Shown piece after piece: positions 26,601 through 38,600 of a DNA stretch of 64,000 nt (position 1 is its first letter; the number at the start of each line of letters is the position of its first letter). Both the position numbers and the translations under genes were made by a program. The stretch lies in the NCBI GenBank assembly GCA_003586115.2, contig QVOM02000074.1:2092199-2156198 (forward strand). Reading direction: 5' to 3'. This DNA comes from Salvator merianae. Lineage: Eukaryota; Chordata; Lepidosauria; Squamata; Teiidae. Under the pieces are notes generated by a model. It ran no database searches and had not been told where the DNA came from. It saw only the letters and a list, made by a program, of their open reading frames with translations.

Positions 26601-29600
26601 GCGTGTGCGACTGACAGACTAGGGGGAATGAGAGACAGCGATCGGAAATGTCAGAAAATCAATGCCGAATCTGATCGCTAAAGTTAAGTGCTGCCTGTCA
26701 CAGAGGCAGCACTACTTTAGTGATCGGATGCGGCATTGATTTTCTGACGTTTCCGATCGTTCTCCCTCTTTTAGGCTGCGTGAAGCTTCTAAGCTCCGAT
26801 GCAAAGGAGCTTCTCGCGGCCAAAAAGAGGGAGCTCGCGGCAAATGGCGAAGGTCTCAAAGGTCGCCGGGACCTTCGCCATTCGCATTCGCGAGCCCCTT
26901 TTGGCTTCAGATTTCGTGCGAAGATGCCGGAAACGCCATTTTCGCACGAAATACGAAGTGCACGAACCTTCGTGCACACCCCTACCCAGGAATTATTTGC
27001 TCCTTTTATGCAGGCGATTTTAAAAATTGCTAGTCTGAACATAGCCTGCAACAGAAAAGGCTTTTCAATGTTCAGCAGTGGGCTTAGACAGAGCATAGTA
27101 AGTATATAGGAAAGAGAGTGAAGGCTCATTAACTTGTTAATTAGGATTTGCAGTAAAGAGTAAAAGTATCTAGCAGGCAATAGGTGATAATTAGACTATA
27201 CAGCTGAGTGAACTTTATGAGTTCCAACCAAAGATGCTTTCTGTTGAGACTTCCTATGCCAAACTGCTCACAATGGAAGTCTAGCAGTAGTGTCTAAAGA
27301 TGTTCTTAAACACCTCCTCTCAGACTCTGCTCTGGGTCCCAGACGTGAAGCCCTCCATCCTACTGGACTATATTCCACCCACTTTTCTGTTCTGGCTAGG
27401 AAAAATAACAAACAAGAGTGTAACAAGGGGGTAACAGAAAGAATTCTCACCATTGAAAGCTCTTCTTTTGAGTCTTCACCAGGCTAGAAACAAAAGAGGG
27501 TGTTTGCAAGGACTTACAAGTGGGCAAGCTCTCTCCTCATGACCAGATTGTGATACTGGGCTAAAGGGGAGCACTGGAAGTGCCTAAAAGTGATCCTTGA
27601 AAAAGGGATTACTCTTGCCAGGTGGAAAAGAGCCAGAGGCATGTAGGTTCAAGCCTAGGAAAGATAGGGCTCTATTCCCAAGTGATTTCAGCTAGGCAAA
27701 GCTGCAAAGCAGCACAGGAAAGCTTTTCAGGAAAGTGGAGGCTTCTTGGTTCAGCTTCAGCAGGAGGCAGGAAGGCTGGAGCAAGGTCTTCCTCAACTCC
27801 CAAGAACTCAAGCCAACTCCAGCTTGGTATGGGACCAAGAGACAGATTGCATTCAGGGCTCTGGGTGCTTCGGTGGAGGCAGCTACTAGCCAGTATTTCA
27901 CGATGGATGATCTCATGGTGTGCTTTGCCAAGTGATGTTCAGCAGCAAACATGAATTTCAGCATAATGAGGGGATGAGAAACAACTTCCAAAGAAGTGAG
28001 CTAGGTTGGGGCTTTATATATCGTTTGGGGGGTTGTGGTGCCAAGAAGAGAAAAGGGGATTGGCGAAGGGGTAGAATTCAAAAAGGGGTTCTTCGGTGAC
28101 ACAGAGCTTTGCACACTGCACTATTATGCACACCCTGCATAAGGTGCACATGATCCCATTGTTGCAAGTAGGGATCAGGTATATCTGTTTACTATGACGC
28201 AAGGGATATATTATTCAAACTGATAATTGAATATATCAACTGAAGCAGTACTGAGAATGGCACAGATCAGGCAAAAATACAATACAGCTGTTGTAATTTA
28301 TCCCCAGGGGTGTGTACCAAGTAAGTCTGAGTATTTACATACATCCAAACGCCCCCTAAGATAATCAAGAAGAATAGCAGGCTGCCAAGGCTAACTGATT
28401 ACTGGGACAAAGGTTCTGGTCTTAAGTAACCTCATGTTACTTAACATGATGTTGCTGGATGCCTTTAAACCAGTGGTTCCCAACCTTTTTTGCACCAGGG
28501 ACCGGCTTCAAGGAAGACCATTTTTTCATGGCCCAGCAGGGTGGGATGGGGGTGGGGCAGGGGCGGGGCTTTGGTCATATGGGGGCGGGGTTTTGGAGGG
28601 GGTTGGAGTTTAGTGCATACTTATCATTTAATTATGACATTTATAATGTGAATGTGACTACAGCGCTGTAGACCAGTTCCCCGCCAGGAGCTATGCCAGG
28701 AGCCGCGTCACTGAGGCCAGCCCGCCTCCCCGCCCCGGCACGCCCCGCATAATGTTCTCTGCCGGGAGCCACGTCTACTGAGGCCAGCCCGCTTCCCCGC
28801 CCCGTCACGCCCTGCATAATGTTCTCTGAGCCGCCACAGAGCAGAGCACACTGTCAGTGTTTAGTGCTGGTCTGCGGCGGCGCTGCGGACCGGCAAAAAA
28901 CCCCTAACGGCCCGGTCCTGGTCCGCGGACCGGTGGTTGGGGACCCCTGCTTTAAACAATTTCTCATTACTACGGCTATTGTTCTACTTCTCAAGCACTG
29001 TCTGAAAGAACAGAAGGGGGGGATTTCTACCAAATTCAAATTCAAACTTTTTTACTGTTTGATGCAACATGGCTTCTCAGGTATCCTCCACAGTGATTTA
29101 TGATCTGGGTGCCTATGGAGCGTTGTAGTACATGGTCTGCAGGATACATGTATGCCTTGCACTATACACGTGTCTTCAAACTTGCAACCCAGAAAACTAC
29201 TCCAGGAGGATAGCATGGTTGATAGCATGACTGATAGCATTGAGAGTTGCTGAGATATTTAGAAAGAGTAGGCCTAATAACAGCATCCCCGATATAAGTT
29301 TCTGTTGGAGAAACCAGAAGCATCAACTTGGTGTCATCTTGTCCCCTGCTGGGCAACAAGGACAACAAGAGTTGGGCTATACTACTGCAAGACAGCTTCT
29401 TAGACAGTGAAAAGCCATATTGGAAAGGAATTTTCTGTACTTGCCGCTTTCAAGGTTAATAGTGTCAAACCAGTAGGAAAAAAAAATGTTAACAATACAA
29501 TAGTCAGTAAGACCTGGCTTCTGATCTCCAGCTTCAGATTAACAGCTGCATGTAGGGCACATTGTATGACTTGCATTACTACTCACAAGAATTTAAATTG

Positions 29601-32600
29601 AACAGCATCAAATCTAGTGTAGTTACTGAAATAATTACATTATGCATGATATAGTAATTGTACCATGACTTTGGCTAAAAACTGTGTTACTGTTGCTGGT
29701 ATGTATTAATCACCTGTGGAACAGAAGAATTTCAGGATTACTAACAGACTCCTATGAGCTGAAAGCGTTACCCATTCCATCTGAGCTTTATTCCCTTCTA
29801 TTGCATGGGAAATTACTCCCAGATATTTGAAAGCTTCAGTTTAATCTGTGTTGTTCCCAAAGAATTTTTAAAAGATATTTTAAAAATTTGGATCTTTTGG
29901 CACAAGTCAATTATTTCAGTTTTATGATAGTGTATCTACAGTGAGCCTATGTAAAAAAGGCAATTACAGATTCTTGAAATACTGTATATGGCAGTTTAAA
30001 GATATTCTTGCATCTAAATCACCCTAAACGTTGAGCTAAGGAACATGCAATGCTGGAAAATCGCTATTGCATGAATCTTTAGCTTTTGCTTACTGTGTCT
30101 CTGTACGGAAGAGGAATTCCACTTTTTTCCTCTGGTGGTTGCGTAGCAGGAAGAGGCGGAAAACATTTTTGTTTGCTCCATGCAGTTTCACCTCACACTT
30201 TTCTCCACGCACATCTGAGGAGGCAGCATAATCGAACACAATAAAGCGCCCATTCCTGTGGGGAATAGAGAAACCAATGAAGCATTAGAGAAGCTAAGAA
30301 TTGCTTTTGATCGCTGGCATTCTAAGAGAAAACTTAAGAGAACTGGGAGTTTCTTCTTGCTTTTAACCTTACAGCCAATGGTGATTTTATTGGAAAGCTC
30401 CTTAAGGTAACTGTAGAAATTTGAAATCAGCCATCTTGGACCCAAATGGAATTATAGCTATTTATGGTAGAGATGCCTGTAACTCCAAATGGGAATGTTG
30501 CATTGTAGGAGTTCTTCAAACTGGATCTTGTTGCTACAGACATTTCACCATCTGGTTAGCTAGCAACATCAGTGCCAATCATTTCTACAAAGTATAGCTA
30601 TTTGTTAGCATGATCCAAGGAGGTCTTTCTTGGAATACCAACATCTTTCAGAGGCTATTGCTTGCTTTTTCTTTCTTTTTTGCAAACAAAAAAGGTAGAT
30701 TGTTGACATTATCAATTGTGGTGTGCCATATTATCTTTATGGTGCTATCGCAAAGCTAAAAGCGTTGCTTTTGAATTCAGTTGACTCTGATACTAAAATG
30801 TCTATGAATTATAGTAAAATGCCTGATAACATAATGGCTATGATCAGAGTAAATTTGTATACATGTAAAGTTTAAGTGATTTGCCCTTAATTTCTAGAGG
30901 GGTAAGAGCAGTTGTGGCTATTGCCAGGTATTGCCCGTATATGAGCAGTACTGAGGTAATATGATCTAGAACTTGAAATAATGTGAAATCAATAAGATAC
31001 CAAATGGGTGAACAAATTTAAGGTAGACATTAGCAGAAACATAAGCAGGTCAAGCCAACCTCATTTTGCAAGCCAGAAACCTCAAAAAAAAGAAAAAAAG
31101 AAAAAAAAAGGAAGAAAAATCTATCTTATTTTTGCTGTACAAGAAACACCGGCATGTATTTAGGAATTTTTCTATGTACTTCAGAGTTGGTAAAGCAGCA
31201 ATATACTCCTTTTAATATTCCTTTGGCAGATACACAAGTCTTCTCCATGCCTTTTAACTCTTCAAAAAGGATGAGTCATTTTTGACGTGGTTTCTCTCAC
31301 TCTTCTCTAAACTGTGTCTTGCAGCCAATCACTGCTAAGACGTGCCATTTGGGAGTGTGATCTCTCCCCCTCTTCCCTTCAGTCCTCTGTTTTGCAGTCA
31401 ATCACTCCTAAGGAGACACCATTTTTTGTTACTGTCTCTCTTCCCATTCTCTTCAGTGTTAGGTTTGACAGCTAATCACTGCTAAGGAGGTGCTATCTTT
31501 TTGGTGTGATCTCCCTCCTCCCAGCACCCTGTTTTTCACAGCTGCTACCAAGTGGAGACTTTTTATTTCATTCTTCCTATTTGCCTCACTTCAGTGCTGT
31601 GCCACACTGATACAAAACTTCTAGGTATTAATAAATATGTGTATGTGCTTGCATGTACATGGAGCTAAACTGACTGATAGTGCAATGGAGCCATGCTGAC
31701 TAGCTGACATGAAAAGAGAAATCGTGTTTAAACATTCTACTTGAGCCCATAACTTCTTTCCCCGCTTCTTTTCTCTGTTACTGTATTTGAACAATGAAGA
31801 ACACTTGAGCAATGTGTTTTGCAGTGAAAGAAAAAGGGAAATGCAAACCGGATACAGTGTAATTATAGGTTAATTGCACACTCCTCTGCAATTGCAGTCC
31901 GTGGCATAATTCAGTAAAGATAACAGAAACCTCAGTAGCTGAACAGAGGTTTCAACTGGAAATCTTTTACTGCATCTTGACCTGAAATCATTTTAATTTA
32001 AATATGAGAGCCAGAATAATCTTCTCCAGTATCAGCCTGGAACAGAAGCTTGTATTGTGTACCCAAAGACCTTTTGCTTATGATAATTTCTCAAATATAA
32101 CTGCCCAAATGTGTTCATATACTCCAGAGAGCTATGTGACACATTTGTCTGTACTTTTCCGACCTTGCCAAATCTCGTCACTTTAATAATAAGGCAACTG
32201 GGAAGCTCTGAAGGCTACGTGATCTCTATTGCTTTCCCTGTTGCCTTAGACATCATTGCCCCTCCTTCTTGTCCCTGCCCACCTCAACCCAGACTTGCCC
32301 ACGCTGTAACTACCCTGGATTTTGAATCAGAGTTAGGTGGGAAGATCCAAGGAAACATCTCTTCTCCCTCACTGCTGAAAGCACATGTCATGTTCCTTGT
32401 TACAGGACAGAGGCACAAGTAGGAAGGAAACGCTCACAAGGAGCTCCTTCTCTCCTCCTTCACTGCTGATAGCTCAGAGAGACCCCGGTTTGTTGCCCTC
32501 TGTTGCAGGGCAAAGAGAGAGAAGCCCTTTCTCTCTCTCCCTCTTGTTGCCGCAAGGTCAGACAGATTTTTTCTTTCTGACAGAACAAGAGGACTGGAAG

Positions 32601-35600
32601 AAGATCCTAGTGGTAAGATTCAGTCTTAGTTTCTCCCAAGTCTTAGGCTGTGTTCAGACTAGCGATTTTTAAAATCGCCTGGATGAGAGGAACGGATAAT
32701 TCCTGGGCGCACAGGAAAAAAGCCTTCCACATACACTTACTGATGAGGCGCTTCACAGATGAGGCGCTTCACAGATCTAACATCAGAGCCTGCAAAGGGA
32801 GCTGCTTGCTGATTGGCCACTCCCCGCCTCTCTGCTAAGCAGTTCCCCAAGTCATTAACTCCTTACCTGCCGGTTCACTGTCTTCTCTTTTTCTCCCATT
32901 CACTTTCTCTGTTTCACTGGATCCCTTTTTCTCCCATTCACGAGGGAGACGTTTTCTTTGGAAAAGGGAAAACCTTTTCCAACGACTTGTATGGAACTTT
33001 TAAACCTTTAAACCTTTTAAAACCTTTTTTAAAACCTCTACTTCTGCAGACAGGCAGGAAGTGGATGCCTCAGTTGAACTGAGCAGAGTGAGAGATTTGC
33101 GGCATGGGGAGAAAAGGAGAGGGAGAAGATTTGCCGGTGTGGAGAAACTTTTGAAACCCCTTGCCTTCTGCAGTCAAAAAAGCACGCTGGACTTTAGTAG
33201 CTACGGGCTTTCTCCCAATCCTGATGCTGCTGATGTCTTTTTTAATCTACAGAAGGCAGGGAATTTGAAAAGTTTCCCCTGCCGGCAAGAGCTCGCTCGC
33301 CCCCTCCCTTCTTGTGCTGTTGTCCTGGGATTCCTGCAAGGCTCTGATTGGTTGAAGAGCTTCCCAAGGCGCCCCGAAAGCACAGAAAAGGCGATTATGG
33401 ATGAGGCGACCTAGGCAGCCTCGGAGAGGCTCAGAGGCGTTTTTTTCAGCGAGCTTTGTGGACGCTGCAGCTTCCGTGCGACCGGAAGCCGACCCTAATA
33501 GCCCATCTGATCACACCCTTAGTTGAGCTAATAGGTTGGGAGGCAGGAAACAATATTTGATCTTCATTTTGGGGCACCGGTTTAGACTAGTAAAGTGTCT
33601 GGGAGAGAGTTTATTCAGATAAGTTGGGTTTAATAGGCAAAGTTAGCACTGGGATCACTCCAATCCCTCCCAACTCTGCAAGGGCTTTCAAACATATCTT
33701 AAAGAAACAGACTGATTTGCTGACTCAGCTAGGCAAGGGAAAGCTAGACTCCAGCCACTCAAAAACTACCCTCAGTTAAGCAGGATTTCTTATCCTTTTA
33801 AAGGTATCAGGCAGCGTCTGAGTATTCTATAACCCAATACAAAATAGCAAGCACCACTTGGGTGACAGGATAATAATTACAGGCTCTGTGTTTTGTCTGT
33901 GAAAACTACTGTTTCTGCTGCTCGGGTTCTGCCTGTTACTGATTCCAGTGGTTGTATTCTTGTTTTTTGATATTTTCTTAATAAAGATTGCTTTGTATTT
34001 TGAAATTCCAGATGGTTTGGATTCTCCCTTCTGTTCCTCCTGCTTTTGGAACTCATGCCAGCTAGCTGATCATTAAATCTACCATATTACTTTAAGATTC
34101 CAAAGATGTGTGACCTGAAGTCTAATTTCCCTAATAAAAACCAACTCTCATAATATCACCGAAAGCTTTTGGAACAGCAAGGCTTTCTGTTTAGGTGCAA
34201 TCTCTCCTACCTCAATACACCAATTTTTAATTATGCCTCATCCCACATTCCCTTCAGTGTAGCTTGGGCAATGGAGCAGGGAAGCAGATCACAACCCTCT
34301 CCTTCCCTCAGAGGCTGCCGCAGCAGGGGGTAGTGGCATAGCATTAGAGTGGCATGGTCTAATCACACTTTGGAGACTAACAGAGAGAAAGAAGTTGGTA
34401 GCATGAGTTTCATCAGATGAATGGAGTGAAGTGCCTAGGGACAGACCTATATTGGCAAGCTATCTGTGTAAATAGCAATAGATATGCAAAACTATGGGTG
34501 TGGTGATGAGGTGACAAGTTTAGTATAAAGATGATATTTAAGGCTATATGTGACAATGGAGGTGCAAACTATTATAGTACTGTAATGTAGAGTGATGCTG
34601 GCTGGGAACCAGAAAGGACATTGATGAACAGTCCAAAGGAGCAATCAAGATGCTGAGTGTTAACTAGGGTTATAATATGCATAGTGTGCCAGGAAACCAA
34701 TGTCTCTGTTTAACCCCTTGTCGATGCACTGGTGTTTGTGGATATATTCCACTTCTGCTGTTTCTGTTTCCAATCTTCCATTGTAGTTTTTTTGTTCACA
34801 GACTGCTGTTCTGAGGACTGAGATGAAATGCCTGGAAGATTGAAGTGTTCTGCAACATGTTTTTGTGCATTCCTATTCCTATTCCTAATGTCCAATTTAT
34901 GTTCATTTATCCTCTTGTGCAGAGACCATCCTGCTCGCCCAGTGTAGAGTGCTGAAGGGCATTGTTGACAGAGGATGGCATATACCACATTAGAGGATAA
35001 GCAGGGGATGTGATTAGATCCTGTAATGGCATTATCGGAGTAGATGTGTGGGCACAGTTGGTATCTTGGTTTGTGGCAAGGTTTTGTGTCCTTCTATAGG
35101 CAAGTGACTGTTTGAGATTAGGAGGTTGTTGGTAGGCAAGCAAAGGTCTGCCACCAATGGCCCTTGAGAGGCCAGCACTGTTGTCCAGAGTAGGCTGTAA
35201 TTCAATGATGATACCTCTGAGTGGTCTCAATTGGGAGCTATATGTGACCACTAGTGGGGTAACAAAGCTGACTGATTCACATCTCAAACCAGAGAGAGCC
35301 CAGGATGGAGTAGGTCCCCACAACTGCCCTTCAAGGTGCAGGGTGATTAATCTCATAAGAGAGCAGATAAGGGATGGAGGAAGAGATACCAAGGGGTCTT
35401 GAATGGAAAGGCTGAGGAGAGGCCACCTTTTCACTCTCCCTTTTTGAGCTGAGGTTCAATTACAAAGGGTATCCCAAACATTGCCCCTCTAGAGTTAGGG
35501 TCATTGTTGGCACCTCTTCCCCAGACGCATTTCTTATAACATGCCACGTACAGAGGGTTTTTTGCAGCTCCAGTTTCTTAGCTGCAGCATGGCTTTCCAT

Positions 35601-38600
35601 ATCTGCCTACATAATGTAAGTTTTTGTGTGACCTCCTGGTGCACCGTGTTCATTTCTGCAGTCATGCAGTCAGGAAGATCCTTCAACATGGCTTGACACC
35701 TCCTTGTTGACCTTGTGGCACTGGGATACAGTGGAAAGACACAGGAGGGGGCCCCTCATGTCCTGGTGTAGCAAAGTATCTTTGTGCTTCAGAGGGAGTT
35801 TTTGCATAGGGAGTTTTTGTGGAACACCTCTGAAGGAGACCCCACACCTCTTGTATCAGCTTCTCAAAGAGAAGGAGAAAGCCTGGAGAAGAAGAAACAA
35901 GAAAAATTTGGGCTTTTGTTTTGGTAGGAGGAATGAAAATTTAATTTTGAAAATGTTAATAGAAGGAATGTAGATAAAGATTTAGTGCAGAGAAAGTGAG
36001 AATGAGTGGACTGAGACTAAAAGAAGAAAAGGTGTGCATCTTCCCTGAGCTGGGCAAAGAGGAAAATCTGGGTATGTCATGCTGGAATGGAGAGGGAAAA
36101 GCCACAGGCATATGCTGTTGCCTCTTTCCTGTGCAGAGCTGGATAGTAATCCAAAAGAGAAAGGATGCTTCACTCCATCCTAAGAAAAGAATGTTAGCTT
36201 TTGGTCACATTTCCCAAGTCACAGGACACCTTGCCAGCCAGTCAAAGACACTGTTAGGATGGAATGGGCTCCTAACAAATAAACCAAGATTGGTCCCTTA
36301 TTACAAGCAGACTGAGAGCAAGAAACATGCATAGTGTACAGTAATATAGAAAATGGCACCAAGCTGAACAGCCAGTTAAATACTCCAAGAAGGTCCCCCT
36401 TTGATTCCTGGGCTTCTGGTGAAAAGCCAGGCTTGTCCAGTGAGTTACTCCCTTGCAGCAGATGCTCGTGTGGGTGGTTGAGGGGGTAGAGTGCGTAGGA
36501 GAAGAAACAGGAAAATGGAAGGAGGGTAATAATTCTCTTAGTAGTGGAAAGTGGAAAGTAGAAACTAGAGCAGGGGAAAGACACTGTTCCTAACAGCTGA
36601 TGGACATAGTGACCTTGGCTATTGATTTTTGCAACAGATGACTGGCTATCTAGCTGTTAGAGATTGTTTGATTATAAAAATTCCCAATAGCCACAAGAAG
36701 GCAGACCATAAGTGTTTCATATCCCCACCTATGGGAGTCACCATAGCTGAGTAGCAGAGCAAGTGCCTGGATAGCAGAAGGTCACAGTTTCATTCCCCAG
36801 CATCTGCTGGAAGAAGATAAAGACAAGGTCAATTTTGAATCTGTCAAGTGTGGATGTGTCCATGTAGTCCCTGATCTATTTGTCTTTTTCCTATGTCCCC
36901 TATAGCTATCATATGCACCTCTTAGGTAACTTCCTTCTTTTTCTTTGAAAGATGGGGGAAAAAGTGTATGATTTTTTTAACTAAATATAAATTTTATATG
37001 TCTTAAATAAAACAAAAAAGAAAGATGGAAAATTATTTCCACATTATGTAATTAGTAGCTAGGACCAACTCTTTTCTCTGTGCATTTCACCCATAAATAA
37101 TGAAGCAAATTTCCATGAATCTGATTTACATTGCTGCAATGAACTCTGACTCCACCAACTGGAATTGCGATTTCTTAGTGGATATTCTGTTCAAGACTGG
37201 TTAAGGTACCCAGTGCAATAATCGCGTTGAGACTAACACCCCAACAAACATTAGTCATACCACGATACAACATTGGTATCTAGCTCCACAGGGAGATCTG
37301 GATTCAAGCATCTCAGTGGCTGCCAGCTTTTGTTACAAGCCTCCAGAGCCACAGTACTTGCTACCCAGGACATATAGAGGACTGGCAGTGAGTTCTACCA
37401 ACCCTCAAGTTCAGCCGAAGTTTAAGTCTTTGAGTTTCTCCCAGAGAAGCCCAACTCCAGCAACAAACCCTTTTTTGTACCTTATGTAGCAAAATGAAGA
37501 AGGGTAGCTCTCTTTAAGCCACCTTGCAGAGGTATTCTTCAGGAAAGGGAAGATAGCTTCAACTTAATTGAGAGCTCCTTTCAGCAAATAGCTTAGCACA
37601 GGAGGCCCTTGTATTATTAAGATTGTGTGGGGAGGTCCTCTACCTCTTCCTTCACCCAGTTTCCTGCTAATATTGTTCTGCACTGGGGGTTATTGAGGAG
37701 TATTATGATTTCATTATATTTTTATTGACTTTAATGGATGTTTGATCTGCTCTGAGGGATATATTTTTAAATAAATACATAAATACTGGTACTACTGCAT
37801 CCAATGAATAAACAGTTAACCACATAAGAACATAAGAGAGAATACTTCTCTCTGGCCTCTCTGTATTTTCATCAGTCTAAATAACTGATCACTGCAGATG
37901 GGGACAAAGCTCTCAGAATTGAAACACCAACTGCAGGTTGGAGAGATGTTAAGGAAAAGGCAGGAGTCAGGGGAAATGTAAGCATCTTCCACTGGACAGT
38001 TCCATCATTAGTGAAAAGACAGAGAAAGAAGACTAGGGGGAGACTGAAATCCTCCTCCTCATCTGTATCCAGTCTTAAAAATAAATTCTGCATCTGAAGG
38101 GTACTATTTAACTAATCCATTGTAATATTGCCAACGTATCTCACGTGCAACTGTAATGAGAAATTTGAAACTGACTTTAATATTGATGAGAAATTGATTA
38201 AATATGGAAATTATACAGTTCTTCTAGTTTTAGACTTTACAATTGACTATGTTTCATTTATTCTTTTAAGGTAAAAAATTTTGCCTGCACAACACAATCA
38301 ACAATGAAAGCTGATGATCAAAGAACTTCTCCTGTGTAATGCCTGTGTTTTAAAACATTAAAAGGTATATAATTAATCAGCTAAATGAAGGAAAAGCAAA
38401 CCTTTGTACTGCATTAGCAAGCAAGACAGATTTACGCTACAAAGAAATCAGAGTAGTGACTTCTACTGACATCTTAGGTTTGTTTTCTCCCCAGTGGCAT
38501 CTAAACGGAAGTTTAATCTGTGTTCCAGTACTTACTCTTTGGGCCTTGATAGGAGCAAGTAGTCATTAAAGAGATGGAGGTATATGGGCCGGGTAGTAAT

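Noticed and set aside
26136..27180. ORFs of up to 160 codons, including similar ORFs on both strands
   Set aside because: They arise from the strong inverted repeats of the hairpin element and are not evidence of genes.
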